Part shown: piece by piece, positions 9,887 through 19,533 of the stretch
Position numbering within the stretch: position 1 is the first letter of the stretch
Layout: every line of letters starts with the position of its first letter
NCBI GenBank assembly: GCA_016098155.1
Contig: JAAAJB010000137.1
Location: forward strand, 25,208-58,867
DNA: 33,660 nt
DNA from: Actinomortierella ambigua
Lineage: Eukaryota; Mortierellomycota; Mortierellomycetes; Mortierellales; Mortierellaceae
Direction: 5' to 3'
Program-made: the position numbers and the translations under genes
The notes under the pieces: generated by a model
What the model saw: the letters and a program-made list of their open reading frames with translations, nothing else
Databases searched by the model: none
What the model was told of the DNA's origin: nothing

Positions 9887-12220
9887 ATGCTACATTCTCC
9901 AGCTGCCACTACCCCTTTCCCACGTGTCAAGGTGGCGATAGTTCGCGACCCAGCCAAAACCCTACCCATGGCCACCAAAGGGTCTTCGCCGTCATCGTCG
10001 TCACTTGCCTCCTCCTCCTCCTCTTCTTCTTCTTCTCCCTCCGATGCAACGCCAAAGACGCCCTCGTCGACCACCCGCACCAAGCGCTTCTCGGGCATCC
10101 AGCCCAAGGTGGGGTCGCTCGACCAGATCGACTACAAACCAGCGCCGTCGCAGGTCAAGATCCTCACCTACAAACAGGACCTTTCCAAGGTCCAGTCCAA
10201 GGTCGGGTCCAAGGACCTGATCGACTACAAACCCGCGCCCTCCCAAGTCAAGATCATGACCCACAAAAAGCGAGACCTGTCCACCATCCAATCCAAGGTC
10301 GGCTCCCTGGACCAGATCGACTACAAACCGAAATCGTCCCAGGTCCGCATTGCGTCCTACAAACAGGACCTTTCCCATATCCGCCCCAAGATCGATGCCC
10401 ACATGAGCCTGCCCTCCCCACCTGCCTCGGCTGGCCTCGAGGAAGGGGGTGAGGATGGAGCGCGCGGTGGAGGAGAGGCCACAACACGGGCTGCTGCTGC
10501 TGCAGCAGCGGGAGCTAGACCAGGGGCATCAGGGGTAACCACCGCACGGAATACTCGGAGGTCTTCCTCTTCTTCTTCTTCCTCTTCCACCACATCCTCT
10601 TCACAAACAAATCCCATTACCCCCACCACCACCCCAAGAACAAGACCACGACAGACCTCGACACCCGTCATCTCGACACGAGCCACGACCATTTCGAATC
10701 CGACCCCTGGTGCAGCAGCCACGGTAACCCGTCGGTCATCGGCCTCGGCAGCCATCCCATCCTCGACCTCATCTTCTTTGGTCTCCAACAACAACAATAC
10801 GCGTCGCCTATCACGACACATTCTGCCGACGCAAAGGCTAAACTTTGACCATGTGCAATCCAAAGTGGATTCGCTGAGCAATGTCCAATACAACCGAGAT
10901 CGACCACGGTCGATAGCGTCGTTGTCAGACATGATGGGGTCCGCTTCGCCATCCACGTCATCTTCGTCGGCCAATAGTAGTCGCCGGTCATCACTTTCTG
11001 GTACGGCCACAAACTCGTCGGTGCCGACATCGCCGGTAAAGAAAGTGCCGAGTTTCAAGATTCCAGACTTTTCGAGGGTCCGGTCCAAAGTCGGCAGTCT
11101 GGAGAATGCCAGCCATCAACCACAGGGTGGAAACATTCGGGTGTTCCATGAGAAGTTGACCTTCCGAGAGCATGCTCAGGTAAAATGAAAAAGGGCCAAG
11201 GAAAAAAAAAAAATTATCCCACGGGCTCAAGACGGTGTGTGTGTGTGGGGGGGGGAGGGGGCGGAAAGGGATGGGCAAAGTTGGAAGAGTGGATGGGGAT
11301 GAGGGTACACTCCAACATGTGGTTTAGTCCCTTCTCTTGTGAAATCATTATTACCATTATTTGTTTTTGTATTCTTCTTGCAATTGCTCTGGCCTTTTGT
11401 TCATTGTCAACACTGCCACGGGCTGAGTACTGTACTGTCTCCCCCACTCTCCCCCTAATGAACTGTGCAATGTAAATATACACATGCTCGTATACTGTGC
11501 TATGTGGTATATGTGGTAGTCTCCTCAAAAAAAGTGGTACATACAACACCACTGCGCACTGGAGGGAGGTGGCCGAGTGGAAGAAAGAAATAGAACGGCT
11601 CGAGCGAAAGAGCTGGTGTAGAAAGACGTTCGCTCTGCTCGAGGGGATAGAAAAAAAAAGAGTCCATGAAGAAGGGGAGAAGGAGAACAGGAGACGGAGA
11701 ACAAGGGGAGAGAAGCAGAGCATTCATTTATATTTTTGTGGGAAAAGCAGTAAGATTGGAGACAAGATGCAATTTGCCCCAACTTGAGGGAAGAATCCCA
11801 TTCCCCCCTCCATTCCCCTCTCTATCTCTCTCGCAACGTTGTTTGAACTCAATTCTCACGTGTATAAAACTCTTTAATTTTCTTTCATAGTCCAAGATCT
11901 CGAGAGAGATCAACATTGCTTCATTTTACCAAGATACCGAAGATTCTATCTTGGAAGAGGAAGGCGAAGCCGTGGCCGGCGAAGGTACAGAGCAGGAGCA
12001 AGAGGTGCAGGAGCAGGAGCAGGAACACCCACACGAGGACGAGGATGGGAACACGACAGGGGGAGGACACGAACCCATCGCCCACTCGGCGGGCTCGCCT
12101 GTCCGAAACGGTACTTCAAAGGCTCTCTTGACTGCTCTGGAGGAATTGGCAGAGGAACTCGATGGCGTAGGACTCGGCAATGACACCCAGTTGGTCGCAG
12201 ACCCCCCGACGATCTGTTAG
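9887..12220 (+). CDS. Tau/MAP2-type microtubule-binding repeat protein
   Basis: Predicted microtubule-associated protein. Exons 9887-11179 and 11891-12220 join in phase 0 (donor GTAAAA, acceptor CATAG) to give 540 residues. Three tandem repeats of about 31 residues lie at about 70-99, 100-131 and 132-162, each with a KVGS(L/K)D core and a DYKP motif, then QV(K/R)I. A stub follows at 163-170. A degenerate copy (VQSKVDSLSNVQYN) lies near 319-348. A final copy (SKVGSLENASHQPQGGN, then HEKLTFREHA) lies at 394-430. Period and motifs match the animal tau/MAP2/MAP4 tubulin-binding repeat, including the LTFRE sequence after tau's last repeat. The central linker is Ser/Thr/Ala-rich. The C-terminus, after a 711-nt intron, is Glu-rich with a probable helix. 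The first ATG (9887) was chosen; Met-28 is an alternative. Confidence 0.82.
11180..11890 (+). other. 711-nt intron of the tau-like gene
   Basis: It starts GTAAAA and ends TTTCATAG, with a T-rich stretch before the acceptor; flanking codons are in phase 0. It contains no exon I trust. A TATAAAA near 11863 with a CT-rich stretch upstream is noted, but no in-frame ATG follows in exon 2. Confidence 0.7.
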
Positions 12221-12783
12221 CTTTTTTTTGCAGAGCTGATTTCACCTCTCCAAGAGCACACATGTACCCTGCCTAAAACTTGGATGGGCACTGAGGGAGT
12301 GTTCGAACGAAGAAAAAGAAGAACAAGGAGAACAGAAAAAAAAACAATCAATATTTACTTCATCGGAATCACTGGATATATCCGCCATGGATTAGGAAAA
12401 GTTTCTCTCTTGGGCAGAAATTTGGTACCACTGCTCAACATTTTTTTTGTCTTTGTTTGAATGCCTATTCACCAATAAATCGGGACCGTGGACCATTTCT
12501 TATTGTCGGACGCGCCATTATTGGCACACAGCGCTTGGAGCATAGAAAAGATAGAATACCTCCACATACACAGCAGCAACAAGCTTCCATCTGAGGCATG
12601 CGGTAACACCCACAGCATTAGTCAATGCTCATTTTCGTGGATGAAAAAAAAAAGGTTTATTATTATGTGTTTTAGAGATACAAAGCGGTGAGATTGGGGG
12701 AAATGGTATCAAAAATGATGAAAAGAGAGGTGAAGGCAAAAAAAAAAACGACGTCGCCTCCTCTTCCCACTCAGCTACCTTCT
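12221..12783. other. Convergent intergenic region
   Basis: This 563-nt stretch lies between the 3' ends of the tau-like gene (+) and the phosphate transporter (-). It has A-runs and AATAAA-like sequence near 12473-12478 but no gene. Confidence 0.6.
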
Positions 12784-14388
12784 CTACTTATCGTCAAACA
12801 GAGCGTTCTGACGAACATGAGGGACTTCCGACAGGGTAGTGGGCGCAGCCTCAGGCTCCTCCTCGTTGGACAGTTCCTCGAGGGTCTTGCCCTTGGTCTC
12901 GGGGATGAGGAAGGTGAAGACGAGACCGATGAACATGAAGAGGGCAAAGATTTGGAGCAGCTGGGGAATGAAGGCGTTCTTGCCACCGCGGTCCTTGAGC
13001 TGGGAAAAGCCGACCTGGGCGACGATAGCACCGAGCTTGCCGGCACCGGCCGAGATACCATGACCAGTTGAGCGGTAGCGGGTTGGGAAGACCTCACCGG
13101 GGATGATGAAGGTAGTGGAGTTTGGACCAAAGTTTTGGAAGAACTGGGTCAGGGCAAAGAGGGTGATGAAGAGCGCAATGGAGGTGGCCTTGATCTTGTC
13201 GTAGGCAAAGCCGAGCACACAAAAGAAGATGCAGGACATGACAAACCCAATGAGCTGAATCCTGACACGACCCAGACGCTCGATCGTAAAGACGGTGACC
13301 CAGTAGCCCGGGACGGCACCCAAGAGGACAATGATGATCTGACCGACGGCCGAGTTCCACATGGTGGCGTAGGCGTTTCCGTGGACACTCGAGAAGTTGA
13401 TGGACGAGAGAATGAACGAGTTGTTGAGACCGATACCGTAGAAGGCGACATCGAGCGCGAACCAGGTGACAGAGGTACCGATGAGGATCTTGAGGTTCAT
13501 CCACTTGCCAAAGTAGCGGCGGAAATCGGCCCATGTGCCCTTGACGACGGCCTCGTTGCGGACGATCTCGATATCGTCGTCCGCGTGCAGGTTGTTACGC
13601 TTTGTGTCGCTCAGGACATGGTCGACATCACGCTCGGCACGACGCAGGTTGTTCTCGACATCGATCACATAACGGGGCGTCTCTGGGATCGTCAGACGGA
13701 AGTAGACGGCCACCAAGGCGGGCACGCAGCCAAAACCAATCAACACACGCCAGACATAATCGAGCGAGGCCGGGTTGTCGCCCTCGGCAATGATGCTGTC
13801 TTTGAATCCGGCAAGCAGGATCAGAGCCACCACACCTGTGGTCAGGTAGCCAAATCCTTGCATGGCAAAGACAGCTGCCATCATGGCACCACGACGGTTG
13901 GTCGTGGCAAACTCTGAAGTAATCACAGCCGAGAGTGGGTAGTCGCCTCCGACACCGACACCAAGGATCAGTCGCCAAATAATCAGGGCCGCGGGCAGTG
14001 ATAATTTGCTACCGACGCCGGACAGGGCCTGACCCAGCGTGGCCACAATGATGATCATGAGTTCGATACCGTACATGCGCTTACGACCAAGGCGGTCCGC
14101 CAACCAACCAAAAAACACCTGGCCAATAAAGGTGCCGATCGAGGCCGATACCTTGATGCCGAGATCTACGCTGGCAGGCATGTCGCCGCCATAGTAGACC
14201 AGACCCAGCATGGGTGTCACCAGGTTAATGGCAAACAAATCATAGGCGTCGGTGAAGAATCCTACACCAGCCACCAGACAGGCACGGATGTGGAACCAGC
14301 CAAACTCGGCGTTGTCGATCTTGGACAGAGCCGCACGACGACGCTGGTTCAGCTCGGTTGGGTCGAGCTTGTTTCTGTACAGAGACAT
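12784..14388 (-). CDS. PHO84: PHO84-type high-affinity phosphate:H+ symporter
   Basis: Major facilitator of the plasma membrane that imports inorganic phosphate with protons. It is a single exon of 534 residues, the usual length for the family, with about 12 membrane segments and a charged loop at about 245-295. Family motifs are present: FFTDAYDLF (44-52), GWLADRLGRKR (94-104), GGDYPLS (147-153), IPETPRY (234-240) and IPETKGKTLEE near the C-terminus (495-505). Residues equivalent to the phosphate site described in the fungal transporter PiPT appear kept: Tyr150, Gln177, Trp309, Asp313, Tyr317 and an Asn in FGPNSTTF. Asp47, Asp50, Glu109 and Asp149 fit proton-coupling positions. The lack of introns sets it apart from most neighbours. 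Phosphate-starvation control is usual for the family, but no CACGTG Pho4-like site was noticed upstream. Confidence 0.97.
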   Translation of the reverse strand: MSLYRNKLDPTELNQRRRAALSKIDNAEFGWFHIRACLVAGVGFFTDAYDLFAINLVTPMLGLVYYGGDMPASVDLGIKVSASIGTFIGQVFFGWLADRLGRKRMYGIELMIIIVATLGQALSGVGSKLSLPAALIIWRLILGVGVGGDYPLSAVITSEFATTNRRGAMMAAVFAMQGFGYLTTGVVALILLAGFKDSIIAEGDNPASLDYVWRVLIGFGCVPALVAVYFRLTIPETPRYVIDVENNLRRAERDVDHVLSDTKRNNLHADDDIEIVRNEAVVKGTWADFRRYFGKWMNLKILIGTSVTWFALDVAFYGIGLNNSFILSSINFSSVHGNAYATMWNSAVGQIIIVLLGAVPGYWVTVFTIERLGRVRIQLIGFVMSCIFFCVLGFAYDKIKATSIALFITLFALTQFFQNFGPNSTTFIIPGEVFPTRYRSTGHGISAGAGKLGAIVAQVGFSQLKDRGGKNAFIPQLLQIFALFMFIGLVFTFLIPETKGKTLEELSNEEEPEAAPTTLSEVPHVRQNALFDDK

Positions 14389-14757
14389 CTTTTCCTTTCT
14401 TTCTTTGGTTGAATAGGTTGAGGGGGAGTGAGTGAAAGGGTGTGTGGGTGTATATGTTTGTGTGTGTGAAATTTGGCGTTAACAGGTTTTGTTTTTGAGG
14501 GAATGAGACAGGGGAGGACACCTCTTTTATGGGTTGGCGGGACAGGAGAGCGAGAGAGAGAGAGGGAGGGTGGAGTGAGACAGAGAGACAGAGAGACAGA
14601 GGGAGGTGTGGAGTAGGTGGTGGAAGGAGAGAGGAGGGGCGTTTGCCTTGAAAGGACTGTGGCGGAGGGAAGGAGCGTAAGTCGATCAAGGGTTAAAGAA
14701 GAGAAAAGGGGAGAAACAAAGTAGCCATGGTTAAATACAGTGTCTACTTCGAAAGGT

Positions 14758-14778
14758 GAGAGAGAGAGAGAGAGAGAG
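14758..14778. repeat. GA dinucleotide repeat
   Basis: About ten GA units upstream of the phosphate transporter; it reads CT on the transporter's coding strand. Confidence 0.9.
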
Positions 14779-14876
14779 GTCAGGGGATTGTCTGGCCGAG
14801 TCGAAGAGAGATGAGCAAAAAAAATAAGACACACAAAGAGTGGGAAAGGTACCATCGAAGGTGCTTCATCCGGTGA

Positions 14877-14896
14877 TTGGACAGTGCGCTGTCCAA
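14877..14896. promoter_or_regulatory. Perfect 8-bp inverted repeat overlapping an ATTGG (CCAAT) motif
   Basis: TTGGACAG and CTGTCCAA are separated by four bases. The site lies about 490 bp upstream of the phosphate transporter start and overlaps an inverted CCAAT. It could be a dimer-binding site; this is seen by eye only and may be chance. Confidence 0.3.
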
Positions 14897-15119
14897 CAGT
14901 GGCCAACGGATGGGGGCGTGTGCCTTGCCTGCCATGGTTGGCAATCCTCAGCCATCCAGCGGGGAGCATGCGCACCATTCTGTGTTGTGATTGGCCGTGG
15001 GACTGTCCTTTGGGCACACTGCCCTGAGTTTGATTTAATGAAGGTGTGAAAGAGAGCTTCTGCTGCTTGCCTTCCATCTCTCGCTCGTCTCGCACTCTCT
15101 GTCTCTCTATTTCCCCTCT

Positions 15120-15145
15120 ACCCTCTTTCTCTCTCTCTCCCTCTT

Positions 15146-15179
<34 letters not shown>

Positions 15180-15182
15180 TTT
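15120..15182. repeat. CT-rich microsatellite
   Basis: Nearly unbroken CT dinucleotides, typical of the leader and promoter tracts seen throughout the window. Confidence 0.9.
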
Positions 15183-15708
15183 CGACCCCCCTCACTTGCT
15201 TCTTCTTTCGAACCGTCTGCCAATTACTTTGGCTTTCGGTTGAGCTCTGTTGGAATTTAGGGGAGGGGGTGGCCAGCAACGTGGATCACCCTGAGATGAC
15301 ATTGGCTGAGATTCTGGCTTGTAAAAAAAAAACAAAGTTGTGCAACAAATCGACCCTGCGCTATGTGCAATGCTACAAACACACAAACACACAAAGACAT
15401 CTTCATATTATCCGACACCTCTCACCAAGGATCGTCCGTCCCTCGTGCACCAACGACTCGACCCAAGAGGCGTCGGAGAGTACGAGGACCCCTGCCGACA
15501 ATCTATCAAGCGTTCTGCATTAGGAAACAAATGTCCTCCCGGACACAGCGAAGGGTTGCCAAAATGGGATAATCTTTTCCAACTGGACAGAACCCCAGGC
15601 CCTTTCCCCCCCCCCCACAGCCTATCATCCATGTACTCTCCTCTGCTCTCGTCTCCGCCCATTTCCTTATGCGACCTGGACTCGCTGCAGCACATCCACC
15701 TCCTCACC

Positions 15709-16084
15709 ATGGCCAAAAGCACACGCTACAATGCAAGACGTGAAAAAAGGAGGAAGAGCCTATCAGAACAATATGTCGTGGCGCCTAGATATGACACGTC
15801 GCCCAGTCCAGACTGTGTAGAAGGGTGAGTGAGGGAATGTGTCCACACCTGCAGCTTCCGTTGAAAAAAAGGGGGTGAGGCCCTGCAAAAGTGACAGTAA
15901 CGGAGGAAGAAGGTACTTCGGCATTTCTATAGACGAGTTGTCAACAAAAGATGGTTCCATCCATCGTTTTTCCTCGTTCGAGAACCTTTTGCGAGCCGCC
16001 TGGTACAATGTTGGTAGGAAACGTGCCACGACATCTACCATTCGTGTGGCTGGAACTGAACACCGAGCACTGAAGAGGAAATGA
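15709..16084 (+). CDS. Possible small basic two-exon protein, unknown function
   Basis: I do not recognise it. An ATG in good context (CACCATGG) opens a very basic N-terminus (MAKSTRYNARREKRRKS). Exon 15709-15824 ends at GTGAGT just before an in-frame stop. Splicing to 15898 (acceptor GACAG, 73-nt intron) or to 15892 (acceptor AAAAG) keeps the frame and continues as GGRRYFGISIDELSTKDGS, then FSSFENLLRAAWYNVGRK, to a stop at 16084, giving about 100-102 residues. The residue mix of exon 2 looks like a real protein. Without splicing the product would be only 39 residues. Confidence 0.35.
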
Positions 16085-16595
16085 CCCTGGGATAAAAAGA
16101 TGAGTCCAATAGGAAAACGTTTCTTACGTGCATTACGCCTGCCGATATACTCGACATGTGGTTTTCGCCATCTTGGCCAGCCAGTGAATGTTGTGACAGA
16201 CGGCTAGAGTTTTTCCAGGAGCCACGGTAAGACCGTAGAAGAGTAAAAATTGTACAAAATAAGAACGCCGGGATAAAAGCCATTAGGAAGAAGGAGGGAA
16301 AAAGGAGAGATAGGAGGCTGAGATACGCTTTGACGCCATGTCAGGACCGATGCTCTTCATTCGTTGATGAAAATCATTAGCTGGTTGGCCAATTCGTGCA
16401 ATCCTACTGAGCACGATGCGAAGGTAAACACTTGGAGAGGCCCATTCTGCGCGAATTGAATCCTGTGGCACCACCAACCTAACTAGGCCTATGTTTTTTT
16501 TTTGTTCAGGCGTAGGCAAACATATTGTTCATCTAACCTCACTCACTGATTTTATTGGCGGGCCTACTCCAATATCACGGGCTCATCCATTCGCA
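16085..16595. other. Convergent 3' intergenic region
   Basis: About 510 nt between the 3' ends of the small plus-strand gene and the kinase gene. It holds short frames only, and I see no gene or clear element. Confidence 0.6.
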
Positions 16596-19438
16596 CTATT
16601 TAGCTTCAAGTCCGGAAGGCAAGCGCTCTTGTAGGATTTCCATCCGAACTGTTGCATCCACGTGCCCTTGAGAAGCAGCCTTGCTATACCATACAAGCGC
16701 CTCCTTCTCATCCTTCGCAACACCATGGCCGCGCTGGTACATCCGTCCAAGGGCCTGCTGTGCGGCCGCATATCCTTGCTCAGCTCCTCTGCTGTACAAT
16801 ACAAAAATGTCTGAAGAGATGGTGCCAGCATGTCGGTCGAGGTAGTCAGGACTTGTTAGCCAATGAACGTGAAAGTGAGCGCTCGGCTCTTTCCCCTTAG
16901 CCGCCTCTTGATACAATCGTAGAGCCTCTTCGTAGTTTCGATCCACTGCGATGCCAAGCTCGTACATGGATGCAAGGTCGAATTGAGCAGCAGCGTTCTG
17001 TTGAGCGGCACTCTGGCGGTACCACTTGACCGCCTCGGCATCGCTCTTCTCGACCCCTCGTCCTTCCTCGCACATCACCCCAAGGCTGTACTGTGCATGG
17101 GCATTGCCTTGAACTGCTGCCTTGGTGAACCACTTGACCGCATCGACATCGCTCTGCTCGACCCCTCGTCCTTGTTCGCACATCAATCCAAGGTTGACGT
17201 GTGCATTTGTATTGCCCTGAGCTGCAGCCTTAGTGTACCACTTGACCGCATCCATATCGCTCTGCTCGACTCCTCGTCCGTGCTTATACATTGCTCCAAG
17301 GTTATTCTGTGCATTGGCATCTCCTTGGGCTGCAGCTTTGATAAACCATTTGACCGCGTCGACGTCGCTCTGCCCTACTTCTCGCCCTTGCTGGTACATC
17401 AATCCAAGGTTGAATTGTGCGGTGGCATTCCCTTGAATTGCTGCCTTGGTGAACCACCCGACTGCCTCTACATCATTCTGCTCTACTCCTTGCCCCTTGG
17501 CGTTCATCAGTCCAAGATTGGTTTGTGCATTGTCGTTCCCTTGGACTGCTGCTCTGGTGAACCATATGACCGCATTGGCATCGCTCCGTTCAACTCCTCG
17601 ACCTTGTTTGTGCATCACCCCGAGCCTAAATTGCGCATCTGCGTCCCCTTGAGCTGCTGCCCTGGTGAACCATTTCAACGCCTCGCTGTTGTCATGAGGG
17701 TTTCCTTTCTCTTGATCGCTTCCCAATTGTTGGAACGTCCGCGGCATTACACCCTGTTGTTCTGCTACCTCGGTAGGCCACTGGGCTTCTTCAACATCCC
17801 TCTGTTGTACGACTCGTCCCTCCAGGTACATGCGCCCAAGGCTCCTCTGCGCTATCGCATTTCCTTGCTCTGCTGCCTTGGTGAGCCATTTGACTGCATC
17901 GACGTCACTTTGGATCACCCCTCGACCAAGAGCGTACCATTGTCCAAGCACCGTCTGGGCTTCATGGCATCCCAGTTCGGCAGCCATATGATACCACCGG
18001 CCTGCCTCAACGGTGTCTTCTTCGACGCCGTGGCCATCGGTGTACATCTTGGCAAGTGCAAGTTGAGCCTCCGCGCAGCCCCTCTCAGCTGCTTTGCGAA
18101 ACCACTTGGCAGCTTTGATAGTATCGCGCGCCCCAATACCCTGGCCTTGATCATACATCTTTGCGAGATAGAGCTGTGCTACCACATGGCCGCCCTCAGC
18201 CGCCCGCTGGTACCACCACAACGAATCCTGTTCGCTCTTGTCGACGCCACGGCCATGGTCAAAGACCCAGCCGAGAAATAATTGTGCATCGGTGCTCCCT
18301 TCTTTCGCTGCCCTGCAAAAGTACGTCAAAATCGCATCACCCGTCTCTGGTAGACGACTAACATGATCAACGCCGTTTGATGCCAACATAAGCCGCTCGA
18401 CTGCCTCAATGTCGCTGGGATTGTGGGTCCTCAGGCTGTGTGAAAAGTCGGCTGTGCTAAAGCTGAAATCAATTATGGGCCGAACATCGTCGATAGTACT
18501 CTTGCTTGCGGACACATCGGGTACTAGAACCACACTACTTGCGTTTGGTCGTTGACTAGGGTCCTGGTGCCAGCAGCGCTCGACCCACTTGCGATATTCG
18601 ACTGGTGTGTCGCTAGGTAGATGCTCGCGACGACCATTGCTTATATGTAATGCGACTATAGCATCATTGTTCTGGTCTTTGAATGGCCTTGTACAGCCAG
18701 CCGCCATCTCCCACATCACCATCCCTAGGGCGTACACATCCGACTTGGTTGAGTACAGGGGCTTCTCCGCATACAGCAGCTCAGGCGCTACCCATCTCAG
18801 TGTGCCAGCGATCCCTGTAGACGGCTGGCCGCCAGCGTTCGATGCCGCGCTCGCCATCGAACGGACCTGTGCCAGCCCAAAGTCGGCCAGTTTGACCTCC
18901 ATGTGCCTCGTCAAGAGCACGTTGGCGCTCTTGAGGTCGCGGTGGAGGACGTTTTCCTGATGGATGAAGGCAAGTCCGCGCGCAATCTCGTCCGCTAGCC
19001 GCATCTTGTTCACCCAGTCGTTGTGCGCGAGCTCGCCTATGGCGATGGCACGCGCAAGACTGCCCTTCTCGGCCAGCTCCATAAGAAGGTAGATGTGGCC
19101 GTCTTCTTGGTGGGTTCGGTAGAACTGGATGATGTGCCGATGGCGGAGATTCTGGAGGACCGAGATCTCCTTCTGGATGATCTGTTGGTCAAGGTCGGAC
19201 TGGGTAAGGAAGAACGTCTTGGCAGCACATGGCTGATCTCCATATCGTGCTTGATGGACATGACCGAATGCCCCAGTACCGAGCCGTGCTCCTAGAACGA
19301 GCAAGGATTGCTAAAGCAGGGAGAGTAACAGGGGTGGTCAGACACACTGTATTCGTTTGGATATTCCAATTAAACCCTGTGGTTCAACTTTATATCTGTT
19401 ACCGTGAGCGAGGGTTTGGCAAGCGAGGACTCCATCAT
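16596..19438 (-). CDS. Protein kinase fused to a Sel1-repeat array
   Basis: Predicted cytoplasmic signalling kinase with a protein-binding solenoid. Exon 1 (19438-19403, MMESSLAKPSLT) joins exon 2 (19310-16596) across a 92-nt intron (GTAACA to TTTAG) in phase 0, giving 916 residues. Kinase domain about 15-272: glycine loop GTGAFG (23-28), Lys in CAAKTFF (43), HRDLKSAN (135-142), DFGLAQ (155-160), GTLRWVAPE (181-189). All catalytic residues are present, so it should be active. It resembles tyrosine-kinase-like Ser/Thr kinases. From about 330 to the end run about 15 Sel1 units of 36 residues (core AQxxLGxMYxxGxGVxxSDxDAVKWFxKAA). One unit in the middle (about 505-540) is degenerate and one near the end carries an insert. 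Units 9-12 are the most alike, suggesting recent internal duplication. Confidence 0.92.
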
Positions 19439-19533
19439 TAACTTGTCGAGAGAGGGACGAATGAGGGATTTGGGGATGGATTGATTTCATTTCACGTCAC
19501 CCAGGTTTATTGTATTGCTTTATTAGGGCATTC

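Larger units (their letters stand above)
14389..15708. other. Divergent promoter region between the phosphate transporter and the small gene at 15709
   Basis: No gene supported. On the minus side, CT/CA-rich leader sequence lies just upstream of the transporter ATG. The centre carries ATTGG (inverted CCAAT) motifs near 14876 and 14989 and a short inverted repeat (14877-14896). On the plus side is a long CT tract (about 15120-15182). Frames at 14840-15049 and 15340-15828 lack domains; only the 3' part of the latter is used in the small gene model. Confidence 0.5.

Noticed and set aside
10357..11088. 243-codon minus-strand frame
   Set aside because: Antisense to the tau-like gene; acidic/Val-rich composition arises from Ser/Thr-rich codons on the other strand.
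11566..11580. tRNA A-box-like sequence (TGGCCGAGTGG)
   Set aside because: No matching B box (GGTTCRANNCC) downstream and no cloverleaf can be drawn; it lies inside an intron of the tau-like gene.
11861..11870. TATAAAA inside the tau-like gene intron as an internal promoter
   Set aside because: No in-frame ATG follows in exon 2, so no sensible product would result.
13135..13917. 260-codon plus-strand frame
   Set aside because: Antisense to the intact phosphate transporter.
16983..18281. 432-codon plus-strand open frame
   Set aside because: It is exactly antisense to the Sel1 repeats; the 108-bp periodicity keeps it free of stops. Cys/Leu-rich periodic product, no domain.
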